From positions 1,429,235-1,493,234 of the forward strand of contig NZ_WOTN01000001.1 in assembly GCF_010993745.1 (NCBI RefSeq): DNA of 64,000 bases, written 5' to 3'. Both the position numbers and the translations under genes were made by a program. Below are positions 16,579 through 26,029 of this stretch, piece by piece (the first letter of the stretch is position 1; every line of letters starts with the position of its first letter). The notes under the pieces were generated by a model that was given only the letters and a program-made list of their open reading frames with translations, was not told the origin of the DNA and ran no database searches. This DNA comes from Fodinicola acaciae. Its GTDB lineage: Bacteria > Actinomycetota > Actinomycetes > Mycobacteriales > HKI-0501.

Positions 16579-17094
16579 TCAGTAAGCCTCTTGGAAAACC
16601 TGCTCCGAGCTGAGCTGGTGCGCGACGGTCAGCGCCTCCAGCACGGTGGCAAGGGCCGGCAGGCAGTGGTGGCGCAGCTCCCAGTGCCACACCCAGTGGC
16701 CGGCACCTGGCGACGGCGGTGCCTTGACCATGCCGCCGGGACCGCGGTGCAGGATGTCCAGCCGGGTGTCCCAGATCGGCTCGGATCCGGTGGCCGGCGC
16801 GGTGAAGAACAGCCAGCGGTCCGGCGTACGGATGGCCGCCGGATGCGGACCGGAGCGGCATTCCATGATCCGTACGGCGTGCGCCCCGAGCACGGTCGAC
16901 ACGTCGAGCACGTCGAAGCTGCGGCCAGTCGGCAGGCAGACCGCCTCCTGCGACCTGGCCCGCGGCCACCAGGCCGCGACCTGGTCCGGGTCGACGCTGG
17001 CCTGCGACAGGTCGACCACCGACTCCGGCAGCACGGCCCAGCCGCCGCGCGCGTATCGCAACGCGGCCGACCGCAACCGGGAACGGAACAACAT
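16579..17094 (-). CDS. Prim-pol-like domain protein, probably inactive
   Basis: A 171-residue protein resembling the small 'bifunctional DNA primase/polymerase' proteins of actinomycetes. It has an ALRYARGGWAVLP start, a central VAAWWPRA segment and a GGMVKAPPSPG end (cf. VVAPPS in the archaeo-eukaryotic primase fold). The expected DxD metal motif reads LDVS, so catalysis is unlikely; the cysteine cluster found in larger homologues is missing. It is the first gene of a two-gene operon with the YciI-like gene. A structural or regulatory role is possible but unsupported. Confidence 0.55.
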   Translation of the reverse strand: MLFRSRLRSAALRYARGGWAVLPESVVDLSQASVDPDQVAAWWPRARSQEAVCLPTGRSFDVLDVSTVLGAHAVRIMECRSGPHPAAIRTPDRWLFFTAPATGSEPIWDTRLDILHRGPGGMVKAPPSPGAGHWVWHWELRHHCLPALATVLEALTVAHQLSSEQVFQEAY

Positions 17095-17223
17095 GACGCG
17101 CGCCTCCGTACTCGTACTAACCCACCATCGCAGACCAGCCGCGAATCGTTAGCACCGACCCTCGATGATCAACGCAACGCCGCAGGTCAAAAACCGTTAG
17201 TCACCCGTCCTACGATTTGCTTT

Positions 17224-18009
17224 GTGTGGGACGAGACGCTTTATGCGGGAAGTGCCAGCCATTACGTCAGCGGACGGATGCCCTATCCGCCGCAAATCGC
17301 CACCGTTCTCGCCGAAACGCTCCGGCTCGACGGCACCGGCCGGCTGCTCGACATGGGGTGTGGTCCGGGTTCACTGACCGTCCTGCTCGCCCCGCTGTTC
17401 GCCGAGACGGTCGGTGTCGATCCGGATGCCGGCATGCTCGCCGAAGCGCGTCGACGCGACGACCGGATCAGCTGGCGGCAGTCGACCGCTGAGCGGGTGC
17501 CGGTGCAGTGGGGGCCGTTCCGGCTGGTCACCTTCGCGCAGTCGTTCCACTGGATGGACCAGCCGGCGGTGGCGACGCGCGTACGGCCGATGCTCGCGCC
17601 GGGCGGCGCCTGGGTCCACGTCGGCGCGACCACGCACCGCGGCATGGACGGCGCCGATCCGTTGCCACATCCGCGGCCGCCGCACGACGCGATCGACGAC
17701 CTCGTCGCCAAGTTCCTCGGCCCGGGCAGGCCTGCCGGCACGGGCAAGCCCGGTGGCGAGAAAGACGTGATGCGCGCCGCCGGCTACACACACCTGCGGC
17801 GGCTGGAGGTCGCCAGCCAGGTGATGACGCGTACCGAGGACCAGGTGGTGGCCGCTGTGTTCTCGCTGTCGTACGCGACGCCGCACCTGTTCGGTCAGCG
17901 CGCCGACGACTTCGAACGGCGGCTGCGCGCGCTGCTCCGTGCGGTCTCACCCGACCGGCTTTTCAGCGAGCACAGGCGAGAAATCGCGCTGGACATCTGG
18001 GTGCCCTGA
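17224..18009 (+). CDS. SAM-dependent methyltransferase (class I)
   Basis: A 261-residue methyltransferase. The N-terminus YAGSASHYVSGRMPYPPQ matches the typical 'YdrgRPpYP' lead-in, followed by motif I LLDMGCGPGSLTVLLA, VDPDAGMLAEARRR and FAQSFHWMDQ. The GTG start lies 7 nt after a TACGAT -10 box (17211-17216) and has no ribosome site, so translation is probably leaderless. The frame is open far upstream, but that part is antisense to the YciI and prim-pol genes. Its last 115 bp overlap the convergent efflux-pump gene. Substrate unknown. Confidence 0.82.
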   Translation: MWDETLYAGSASHYVSGRMPYPPQIATVLAETLRLDGTGRLLDMGCGPGSLTVLLAPLFAETVGVDPDAGMLAEARRRDDRISWRQSTAERVPVQWGPFRLVTFAQSFHWMDQPAVATRVRPMLAPGGAWVHVGATTHRGMDGADPLPHPRPPHDAIDDLVAKFLGPGRPAGTGKPGGEKDVMRAAGYTHLRRLEVASQVMTRTEDQVVAAVFSLSYATPHLFGQRADDFERRLRALLRAVSPDRLFSEHRREIALDIWVP

Positions 18010-19340
18010 ACGACGACGACCGCGAGGATCAGCGCCATTTGCAGCGCGGCCGCGTATCCCATCGCCACCTGATAGCCCGATTCGCTTTGTACGGTGAAGA
18101 AAACCGTACCGATGACGGCCACACCCGCGGCGCTCGCGAACTGCTGTGTCGTCGTCAGCATGCCGGAGCCGACACCGGCCTGCGCCGGCCGTACGTCCAC
18201 CAGCGACGCGCCGATCAGCCTCGGCAACGTCAGACCGTTTCCCAGGCCGACGATCGACACCGCGATGACGACCCAGGCCAAGCCGTTTCGCGGTCCCAGC
18301 AGCAAAATCGTCAGTCCACAAAGGATGGTCAGGCCGCCGGTCACGATGGCGACGCGGCCGGGGATCCGCGCGCCGAGCACCGACGCGACAGAGAACGTCA
18401 CTCCCATCGGCGCGAACGCCAGCCCGGCCTGGAAGGCGGTCAGCCCGAGTCCACCTTGCAACAGCAGCGTCAACGTGAACATGAAACTGCCGAAATAGAC
18501 CATGAAGGCGCCGCTGCTGCCGACGCCGGCGACGAACGACCTGACGCGAAACAACGCCAGCTCCAGCACCGGCTGGCCGCCGCGATCGTGCAAGGATCGT
18601 TGCCACCAAAGGGTTGCCAGACCGACCGGCAGTGCCGCCGCCGTCGCCAGCCAGGTCCACACCGGCCAGCCTTCCTCGCGGCCGAGCGCCAACGGTACGA
18701 GCACGAGTCCGAGCGCCAGAGCCAAACCCGCCGAGCCGAGCAGGTCGAGCCGTACGCGCGCCGGCGGTTCCACCCGTGGCAGCAGCCTCGCCGCCAGAGC
18801 CATCGCGACAATGCCGATCGGCACGTTCAGCAGGAAAATCGCCCGCCAGCCCAGGCCCGCCACGTTGGCGTCGAGCAGAAATCCACCAAGCACCTGCCCG
18901 GCGATCGAGCCCACACCGCCGGCCGTGCCGTACCAGCCGATGGCCCAACCGCGGCGCTCGGCCGGGAATCCGGCGGTGATGATCGCCAGCACCTGCGGCA
19001 CCATCAGCGCACCGGTCAGCCCTTGCGCGAGCCTCGCGATCACGAGTTGCAACGGATCGGCGGCCAAGCCGCACAACAGCGACGCGACGGCGAAAGCCGC
19101 CATCCCGATCAGGAAAAGCCGCCGATGACCGTACAGATCGCCGAGCCTGCCGCCGGTGATCATGCCGGCCGCGTACGTGAACGCGTAGCCGCCGACGATC
19201 AGCTCCAGCGCGGCCGGCGTGGCGTGCAGCTGGCGCTGGAACGACGGCGCCGCCACGTTCACAACGAAGAAGTCGAACTGTGCCATGAACCAGGCGGAGA
19301 GCAACACCACCAACACCGGTCCGTACCGCCGCTCAGTCAT
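17895..19340 (-). CDS. MFS drug-efflux transporter, DHA2 type
   Basis: A 481-residue inner-membrane protein with about 14 hydrophobic segments. Signature motifs: MAQFDFFVVNVAAPS in helix 1, GGRLGDLYGHRR in loop 2-3 (motif A), and GxxxGPxxGG-like GQVLGGFLL in helix 5 (motif C of antiporters). Predicted to export small hydrophobic compounds by proton antiport. The C-terminal ~40 residues (Ser/Arg-rich) are antisense to the methyltransferase end and are probably a loose tail. The ATG lies 9 nt after a TAGTAT box preceded at 18 nt by TGGACA. Confidence 0.88.
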   Translation of the reverse strand: MTERRYGPVLVVLLSAWFMAQFDFFVVNVAAPSFQRQLHATPAALELIVGGYAFTYAAGMITGGRLGDLYGHRRLFLIGMAAFAVASLLCGLAADPLQLVIARLAQGLTGALMVPQVLAIITAGFPAERRGWAIGWYGTAGGVGSIAGQVLGGFLLDANVAGLGWRAIFLLNVPIGIVAMALAARLLPRVEPPARVRLDLLGSAGLALALGLVLVPLALGREEGWPVWTWLATAAALPVGLATLWWQRSLHDRGGQPVLELALFRVRSFVAGVGSSGAFMVYFGSFMFTLTLLLQGGLGLTAFQAGLAFAPMGVTFSVASVLGARIPGRVAIVTGGLTILCGLTILLLGPRNGLAWVVIAVSIVGLGNGLTLPRLIGASLVDVRPAQAGVGSGMLTTTQQFASAAGVAVIGTVFFTVQSESGYQVAMGYAAALQMALILAVVVVQGTQMSSAISRLCSLKSRSGETARSSARSRRSKSSAR

Positions 19341-19452
19341 CAATTCTGGATACTAGATGTCCATAATTTGGCTTGTCCAGCGGCGAGCGTCACACTCGCC
19401 GCCGCTGTACGGTCGGTGGCGACCGCGGGTTTTCTGGGGAGGACCAACTTCG

Positions 19453-20424
19453 ATGAGGTATCGCAAGCTCGGCTCGACCGGCCTGGACGTCTCGGCGATC
19501 TGCCTGGGAACGATGAGCTTCGGCGGCGCGACCGGCCGTACGCACGTGTGGGGCTACGACGAGGAGGCCAGCCGGCCGTTCATCAAGGCCGCGCTGGAGG
19601 CCGGCGTCAACTTCTTCGACACGGCCAACATCTACTCGTACGGACGCAGCGAGGAGATCGTCGGCCGCGCGCTCAACGACTTCGCCAACCGCGACGAGAT
19701 CGTGCTCGCCACCAAGGTGCACGGCCAGATGCGGCCGGGACCCAACGGCGGTGGGCTGTCCCGCAAGGCGATCCTCACCGAGATCGACCACAGCCTGCGC
19801 CGGCTCGGCACCGACTACGTCGACCTCTACCAGATCCATCGGTGGGACTACAAAACACCTATCGAGGAGACCCTCGAGGCACTGCATGACGTGGTCAAGG
19901 CCGGGAAAGCACGCTATGTCGGCGCCTCTTCCATGTATGCCTGGCAGTTTTCGAAAGCTCTTTACCTGGCCGAAAAACACGGCTGGACGCGGTTTGTCAC
20001 CATGCAGAACCACTACAACCTGATCTATCGCGAGGAAGAGCGCGAGATGATCCCGCTGTGCGCCGACCAGGGCATCGGCGTCATCCCGTGGAGTCCGCTC
20101 GCGCGCGGCCGGCTGACCCGTGACTGGGACACCTCGACTGCCCGCAGCGAGACCGACGGCTTCGGCAAAGTCCTGTATGTGGACGAGGACCGTACGGTCG
20201 TGGAGCGTGTCGCGGAGGTGGCCAAGGCACGTGGCGTGTCCCGGGCACAGGTCGCTTTGGCTTGGCTGTCAAGCAAAAAGCAGGTGTCCGCGCCGATCGT
20301 CGGGGTGACCAAGCTCCAGCATCTCCAGGACGCCGTCGCGTCGGTCGACCTTGAGCTGACCGCCGAGGAAATCGCGCGGCTGGAGGAGCCCTACCAGCCA
20401 CACGCGACGGCCGGTTTCGTCTAA
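19453..20424 (+). CDS. Aldo/keto reductase (potassium-channel beta-like)
   Basis: A 323-residue (beta/alpha)8 NADPH-dependent reductase. Catalytic residues appear in order: Asp in FFDTANIYSYG, Tyr in the same motif, Lys in VLATKVHG and His in YQIHRWD. The closest matches are the 'L-glyceraldehyde 3-phosphate reductase / Kv-beta-like' group (IYREEEREMIPLC, WSPLARGRL). It reduces aldehydes or ketones; the substrate is unknown. The ATG is preceded by GGGGAGGA at about 9 nt. It is divergent from the DHA2 pump. Confidence 0.9.
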   Translation: MRYRKLGSTGLDVSAICLGTMSFGGATGRTHVWGYDEEASRPFIKAALEAGVNFFDTANIYSYGRSEEIVGRALNDFANRDEIVLATKVHGQMRPGPNGGGLSRKAILTEIDHSLRRLGTDYVDLYQIHRWDYKTPIEETLEALHDVVKAGKARYVGASSMYAWQFSKALYLAEKHGWTRFVTMQNHYNLIYREEEREMIPLCADQGIGVIPWSPLARGRLTRDWDTSTARSETDGFGKVLYVDEDRTVVERVAEVAKARGVSRAQVALAWLSSKKQVSAPIVGVTKLQHLQDAVASVDLELTAEEIARLEEPYQPHATAGFV

Positions 20425-20588
20425 TTCGCTGCACGAAGAAATGCCGGAAAGGACCACGATTACGTCGTAAACGCCGGACCTGCGGTACAGGAGACTCCGT
20501 GCGTAGATTCCTGACCGTCGGGTCTGCCCAGGGTCTGGTTGACATCTCACGTGTGAGGCTTCGGCCTTGCTTGGAAGGATGTCGTTTT

Positions 20589-21190
20589 ATGCCCAAGCCC
20601 CTACCTACGCCTTCCTGCTCGTCCGTGAACTGGCCGCGGCCGGCGCGCCGATCAGGGTGCCGGTCGCGGTGACGTGCGGGGTGCTGGGCCTGTCCCGGCA
20701 GGCCTACTACCAGTGGTGCCTACCAGTGGTGCCTACCAGTGGTGCGCTGCCCCGGTCTGTCAGCGGGGCTGGGACGATGCGCATCTGATCTGCTCGATGC
20801 AGCAGATCTTCTCGTTGCACGCCAGGAAGAAAGGACGGTCCAAGAAGGCGGGGTCGCCGGTGCACGACGACCTGATTCGCCGGAATTTCACCGCCGACGC
20901 TGCTACTCCAACAAGATCGTCGGATACTCCATCGCTTCGCACATGCGAGCCTCACTCGCGGTCAGCGCGCTGCGCAACGCGATCGCGCTGCGCGACCCGC
21001 GCGGTGTCGTCGTCCGCTCCGACTGGGGCGCCCTATTCCGGTCGGCGGCTCACCGGCGCCTGTTGCGCGCTCATGGGTTGGCCGGGTCGATGGGCCAGGT
21101 CGGCGCAGGTGGTGTCCTGGATCGAGACGAAGTGCCATCGCAAACGCCGGCAACGCCCCCTGGGCAAGCTCACGGTGTCAACCGAAGTCT
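20589..21190 (+). pseudogene. Decayed IS3-family transposase (orfAB remnant)
   Basis: Fragments in shifting frames spell an IS3-type transposase: an orfA-like start (ATGCCCAAGCCC), then LLVRELAAAGAP with CGVLGLSRQAYYQW (orfB start). Further on come VHDDLIRRNFTADA, IVGYSIASHMRASLAVSALRNAI, GVVVRSDWGALFRS (second DDE Asp region, with Trp replacing the usual Arg), and WIETKCHRKRRQRPLGKLT at the end. Most of orfA, the first catalytic segment and the 'NAAMESFF' Glu region are deleted. A 13-bp unit is present three times at 20708-20745, breaking the frame. Non-functional. No clear terminal inverted repeats were found. Confidence 0.8.
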
Positions 21191-21379
21191 GGGCAGACCC
21201 GTCACCGCGATGACGGTGATCGCGGCGAAAGCTGGTCGGCTGCCCGCCCAGCCACTGCAGCACGCCACGCTTGACGGCCGTGACCATCCAACCACGCGCT
21301 TGTTCCTCGTCTCGGCTTTCTGGTTGCTGAGGCGAGGAGCGAGCATGTGTGTTGTTGGTTGGTGGTCCACCTGTTCGGT

Positions 21380-22619
21380 TCAGCCGTACAGGTGGTAGGT
21401 ATTTCGGAGCGGCTTTTGCTCGTAGTCCACGTCGAGTGGTGGGATGAACTCGGGGTGGCCGTTGTTCATCCGTACGGTCCAGTCGGTGTGGTGAATTTCG
21501 CGGTGGTGCCGGTCGCAGAGCAGCACGCAATTTTCCAGGCAGGTGGTGCCACCATCGACCCACGACACGATGTGATGCGCTCTCGTGTGCCGGACCGGCC
21601 GCGTACAACCTTTGTCCCGTGCGATCAACGTTTTCCGCAGCTCTGGTCCGGCGAGGCGTTCCTTGCGGCCGACGTCTAGTGGTACGCCTTCGGAGTTGAG
21701 GATGACCGGAATAATGTCGGCGTCGCAGGCCAGTCGGCGGGCGGTTTCCGGGGCTGATGGTGAGGCCTTCGTAGGCGCGCGCCACACCCAGGCAGTCGCG
21801 GAGCATCTCCCAGGAGATGGTGACGGTCAGGTGCGGCCGTTCGGCGCCCTGGATCGGCAGCTTCCCGGTATCAGCCACGAGATTGAGGGTGTTGGCCAGC
21901 GCGTCACCGTTGCGCTGGGCCGCCGATCGAGGATCCGGCTTGCCGTCCTCGCCCTCTGGTTTGGCCAACGGCGACAACACGTCCTGCAACAGACAACCGG
22001 TCTCCGCGTCCAGGATGCCGCGCAACGCGAGGCGGCCGTCGCGACCGGTGTGCAGATGCAACTCCCGGCGCGGCTTCGCGGTTTCTTTGTCTGATGGTGC
22101 GGCGCCGTCGGGATCGAGGTAGGCGTGCAGCCGGGTGCCGAGCCGATAGAGCCGACCGGCGTCCATGTGCTTGGCGCCCTCGACCATCGCAGCCTCGGCT
22201 TCACGCCGCTGCTGGAAGTCCACGTGCGCCGGCAACCTCGTGATCACCGTACGGATCGCGTCCAACTGCGAGTCGGCCAGATCGCCGCGGCGCATGGCCT
22301 GGGCGGCGAGGTCCAGCTTCGGCGCCAACATTTCACCGGTCAGCGCCATGCCCGGGCAGAACGCGCGAGCGCGCTGCACCCTGCGACTGGCCTCGGTCGG
22401 GGAGAGCAACAACTGGTCTTCCAACAGCTGCTGGATATTCTTCGCCTGCAGCTGCTCGTACGCCTCTTTGTGCTCAATCGCCTTCACGATATTCAACACC
22501 CGCGCAGCGGCCTTGCGATACTCCCGCTCCGCCTCGCGCAGCATCGCCGCGAGCGCGTCCGCGTCTTCTTCCGGCCACGGGTCACCGACTGGCGCGGTGG
22601 TGACGGAAGGAGTGGTCAT
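21380..22619 (-). pseudogene. DUF222/HNH endonuclease-like gene, frameshifted
   Basis: The N-terminal two thirds is a good DUF222 domain (IVKAIEHKEAYEQLQAKNIQQLL, LSPTEASRRV). At about 21750-21753 a run of four G (three expected) shifts the frame. The other frame then continues seamlessly with PETARRLACDADIIPV and an HNH motif (HHIVSWVDGGTTCLENCVLLCDRHH). The zinc motif CTRP-VRHTRAHH also seems to lack the second Gly-Cys, as if about 15 bp were lost. These proteins occur in many copies in actinobacteria. A single-base sequencing error could explain the shift but not the missing cysteine. Confidence 0.75.
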
Positions 22620-22773
22620 GCCTCCAATAATACCGGCCACACCGACAAAACCACGCCACCACACACATCTGTGGACAATGTTTTCTTCGCTACAAGCGAA
22701 AAGCCCAACGCGTACATTCCCCCCCCGCCGCCAAGATCCGATCACCGTCTATCGACAACGCCTGGTAGTACTA

Positions 22774-24252
22774 CTAGCTCCGGTGTACGTCGGTGGCGGC
22801 TGCGGTTTCGGTCGTGGTCGCCGTGCCGGCACTGATACGCGAGTGTCGCGACCACAGTTCCCACAACGCGATCCCCAGCGCGACCAGCACGACGGCGACC
22901 GCGCCGAACATGGCGGCGGAGGCACCGCGTTCGTATGCGTTTCCTTCGCCGACACCGGCGCGATAGGCCGCCGCGAGCACCGCTGTGCCGATGGCCGTGC
23001 CGACCCGCTGGCCGGTCTGCAACGCGCCGCCGGCGACGCCGGCCATCCGCGTGGGTACGCATTCCAGCGTGAGCGTGGTGTTCGGCGAGATCACCGCACC
23101 ACCGCCGACACCGGCGACGAGCAGCGGAAACGCCACCCCGAAGCCGGCCGATGACGGCGGCACCAGCAGGACGATCACGGCTACGGACGCCAATCCGAGC
23201 ACGACAAGAACCAGGCCGGCGACCGTCACCTTCCGGCCCCAGCGCGCCACCGCTCGGCCGGCCACGACCGCGGCGACCGCCGAGCCGATCGCGAACGGGG
23301 TCACCGCCAAGCCGGACTCAAGTGGCGTGTAATGCAGGCCGTCCTGGAAGAACAGCGCCATCACCAGCCAGATGCCGGCGAAGCCACAGAAATACACCGC
23401 ACCGATGGCGGCGCCGGCCGAATATCCCGGCGTCTGGGTGAAAAGGCGTACGTCCAGCAGCGGCGCGCGACCGCGCCGTACGACCCTCGCTTCCCACCGG
23501 ATGAAGGCAAAACCGAGCACCGCGGCGATCGGAAACATCCACCAGTATTTCGCCAGTCCGTGATTTTCCGACTGCACCAGCGGAAACAGTACGCCGACGA
23601 CGGCCAACCCGAGCAGCAGCGCACCGACGACATCGATGTCCGCCGACGCCGATTTGCGTTGCCTGCCCGGCAGCAGGCGCATCGCCAGCAGCAGGGCGAC
23701 CGCGCCGATCGGTACGTTCACGTAGAAAACCCAGCGCCAACCGTGCTCCGCGCCGAACACGGCCAGGATCAGGCCGCCGAGCACCGGACCGACCGCGGTC
23801 GAGATCCCCACTGTCGCGCCGAAAAGGCCAAACGCGCGTCCTCTTTCCGCGCCACGGAACAGCTCCTGGATCAGGCCGGAGTTCTGCGGCGTGAGCAGGC
23901 CGGCGGCAAACCCCTGCAGCAGCCGGCCCATCACCAGCCACAGAGCTGTCGTGGCCGCACCGGCCAAAACGCTCGTCAGAATGAAGGCGGCGAGTGCGAT
24001 CAGGAACATCCGCTTACGTCCCCACCCGTCGCCGAGCCGGCCGCCGGCCACCAGCGCGAGGCCGAAGGTCAACGCGTATCCGGACACCACCCACTGCACA
24101 TCGCTGAGCGAAGCGTTGAGGGCGTGCTGCATCGACGGAAACGCGACGTTGACGATGCTCACGTCCAGCAGGCCCATGAAGCCGGCCAGCAGCGTCACCG
24201 CCAGGGCGCGCCAGCGACGCGGATCCTGACCCGGTGGATAGTCGTCGCTCAT
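22774..24252 (-). CDS. MFS drug-efflux transporter, DHA2 type
   Basis: A 492-residue 14-helix transporter (EmrB/QacA-like). GLLDVSIVNVAFPSMQ is in helix 1, GGRLGDGWGRKRMF is motif A, and GPVLGGLILAVFG lies in helix 5. An inserted hydrophilic loop with WRWVFYVNVPIG precedes helix 7. Predicted proton-coupled exporter of toxic compounds. It is separate in sequence from the other DHA2 pump in this window. It is divergent from the CDF metal exporter with 68 bp between. Its C-terminal tail is Thr/Ala-rich and short. Confidence 0.9.
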   Translation of the reverse strand: MSDDYPPGQDPRRWRALAVTLLAGFMGLLDVSIVNVAFPSMQHALNASLSDVQWVVSGYALTFGLALVAGGRLGDGWGRKRMFLIALAAFILTSVLAGAATTALWLVMGRLLQGFAAGLLTPQNSGLIQELFRGAERGRAFGLFGATVGISTAVGPVLGGLILAVFGAEHGWRWVFYVNVPIGAVALLLAMRLLPGRQRKSASADIDVVGALLLGLAVVGVLFPLVQSENHGLAKYWWMFPIAAVLGFAFIRWEARVVRRGRAPLLDVRLFTQTPGYSAGAAIGAVYFCGFAGIWLVMALFFQDGLHYTPLESGLAVTPFAIGSAVAAVVAGRAVARWGRKVTVAGLVLVVLGLASVAVIVLLVPPSSAGFGVAFPLLVAGVGGGAVISPNTTLTLECVPTRMAGVAGGALQTGQRVGTAIGTAVLAAAYRAGVGEGNAYERGASAAMFGAVAVVLVALGIALWELWSRHSRISAGTATTTETAAATDVHRS

Positions 24253-24320
24253 CCGCTCATCGTTCTACGCCGGCTCGTTTCTGGCTACGCGGCGTCAAAG
24301 CCGGCGGATACGATCAGGAC

Positions 24321-25337
24321 GTGACAGGCGATCACGGACACGCGCACGGTCACGGCCGGCGCCGGTTGTCGCAGCGCGTACGGCATCTCCTGACGCCGCA
24401 CTCGCACGACTCCGCCGACAAGGTCGACTCGGCGATGGAGGCCAGCCGCGACGGCATGCGCGCGCTCTGGCTGTCGTTGCTCGGCCTCGGCATCACCGCC
24501 GTCATCCAGGCCGGCGTCGTCGTCATCTCCGGCTCGGTCGCGTTGCTCGGCGACACCTTGCACAACGTCGCCGACGCGCTCACCGCGATCCCGCTCGGCC
24601 TGGCCTTCCTGGTCGGCCGGCGCGCCGCCAACCGCCGCTACACCTACGGCTATGGCCGCGCCGAGGACCTCGCCGGCATCGCGATCGTGCTGGTCATCGC
24701 CGGTTCGTCGGCGCTGGCCGGCTATGAGGCGGTCAACCGGCTGTTGCATCCGCAGCCGGTGCACAACCTGCTCGCCGTGGCGGCCGCGGCGCTGGTCGGC
24801 TTCGCCGGCAACGAGCTGGTGGCGCGTTATCGGATCCGCGTCGGCCGGCGGATCGGATCGGCCGCCTTGGTGGCCGATGGACTGCATGCGCGTACGGACG
24901 GGTTCACCTCACTGGCCGTCCTGCTCGGCGCCGGCGGCGTGGCGATCGGCTGGCCGTGGGCCGACCCGGCGGTCGGTCTGCTCATCACCGTCGCCATCCT
25001 GTTCGTGCTACGTGACGCGGCGCGCGAGGTCTATCGGCGGCTGATGGACGCGGTCGACCCGCGGCTGGTCGAGCAGGCCGAGCACGCGCTGCTGGACACC
25101 CCTGGCGTGCAGACGGTCGGCGCGCTGCGACTGCGCTGGATCGGCCACCACCTGCACGCCGAGACCGATGTCGTCGTCGACGCGGCACTCAGCCTGGTCG
25201 AGGCGCACTCCATCGCCGTCGACGCCGAGCACCGACTGCTGCACGCGGTGCCGCGGCTGGCCGGCGCGACCGTACACACCGACCCGGCGACCGCCGCCGG
25301 CGCCGACCACCACGCGCCCCTGTCGCACCACCGCTAG
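24321..25337 (+). CDS. Cation diffusion facilitator (Zn/Co/Cd exporter)
   Basis: A 338-residue CDF antiporter. A His-rich start (GDHGHAHGHG) is followed by six predicted helices; helix 2 carries LLGDTLHNVADALT (HxxxD metal site) and helix 5 carries ADGLHARTDGFTSLAVLLG. A C-terminal cytoplasmic ferredoxin-like domain (about 230-320) ends in another His cluster (GADHHAPLSHHR). It exports divalent metals by proton exchange. The GTG start lies 6 nt after TACGAT (24309-24314), with no ribosome site, so it is probably leaderless. The last 4 bp overlap the convergent RNA methyltransferase. Confidence 0.88.
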   Translation: MTGDHGHAHGHGRRRLSQRVRHLLTPHSHDSADKVDSAMEASRDGMRALWLSLLGLGITAVIQAGVVVISGSVALLGDTLHNVADALTAIPLGLAFLVGRRAANRRYTYGYGRAEDLAGIAIVLVIAGSSALAGYEAVNRLLHPQPVHNLLAVAAAALVGFAGNELVARYRIRVGRRIGSAALVADGLHARTDGFTSLAVLLGAGGVAIGWPWADPAVGLLITVAILFVLRDAAREVYRRLMDAVDPRLVEQAEHALLDTPGVQTVGALRLRWIGHHLHAETDVVVDAALSLVEAHSIAVDAEHRLLHAVPRLAGATVHTDPATAAGADHHAPLSHHR

Positions 25338-25855
25338 AGCATGCCGGCCAGCTTGTAGAGGACCAAGGATCCGGCGACGGCCACGTTGAGGCTCACTCCG
25401 CTGCCGATCATCGGGATCTCGACAGCGGTGTCGACCAGATCCAGCACCTCGTCCGGGATGCCGAGACTTTCGTGTCCCAGCAACGCAACCGTACGACCAC
25501 GGGCTGCCGGAAGGTCGCCGATCCGGATCGACTCGTCGGCGAGCTCGACGGCGACGATACGCGCGCCGGCGGCGCGTTCGGCCAGCAGCCAGTTGCGTGG
25601 ATTGTTCAGCCAGTGCACGCAGCTCGGCCGCCGCAGCGTGTTGCCGCGGTCGAGCGCGGCCGGGACCCAGTCGCGTCTCGGCACGGCCAGACAGGCGCCG
25701 ACGGCGTCGCACGTGCGCAGCAGAGTGCCGAGATTGACGCCGTACTTCGGCCACAGCGGCGCGGCGATCAGATGGCCCCAGCACGAATGCGAGCGGCGGC
25801 GGCGTCGACGGACCAGTTCCTTGCGCGGGCTCACCCGCGGTGAGCCGGTCACCGG
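25334..25855 (-). CDS. SpoU/TrmH-type RNA 2'-O-methyltransferase
   Basis: About 173 residues of the SPOUT fold: NLGTLLRTCDAVGACLAV (motif 1, with the NxGxxxRxA-like pattern), ALLGHESLGIPDEVLDLVD (motif 2) and VEIPMIGSGVSLNVAVAGSLVLY (motif 3, forming the knot that binds SAM). It methylates ribose in tRNA or rRNA. The start is uncertain: the frame is open to a GTG at 25966, but a TACGAT -10 box on this strand at 25957-25952 implies a downstream start. GTG at 25855 or 25834 is the best candidate. Confidence 0.8.
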   Translation of the reverse strand, partial: PVTGSPRVSPRKELVRRRRRRSHSCWGHLIAAPLWPKYGVNLGTLLRTCDAVGACLAVPRRDWVPAALDRGNTLRRPSCVHWLNNPRNWLLAERAAGARIVAVELADESIRIGDLPAARGRTVALLGHESLGIPDEVLDLVDTAVEIPMIGSGVSLNVAVAGSLVLYKLAGML

Positions 25856-26029
25856 CTCGGGGCCAACCGGCCCTTTCGTACGAATCGCAGCATTTTTCGC
25901 GCCATCTTGTCCGGCAGGCGCCGACCGGCTAGGAATCCGGAACGAAATTAATCGTACCGGAGCCACTCCTCAGGCGTTTCTTAGCCGCGAGGTGGAGGAT
26001 GGAAGCGACCGATCAGAAAGGAGCCGGTC

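Noticed and set aside
22620-22773. LexA box upstream of the DUF222/HNH gene
   Set aside because: The AAACATTGTCC-like stretch does not fit the GAAC-N4-GTTC pattern of actinobacterial LexA sites.
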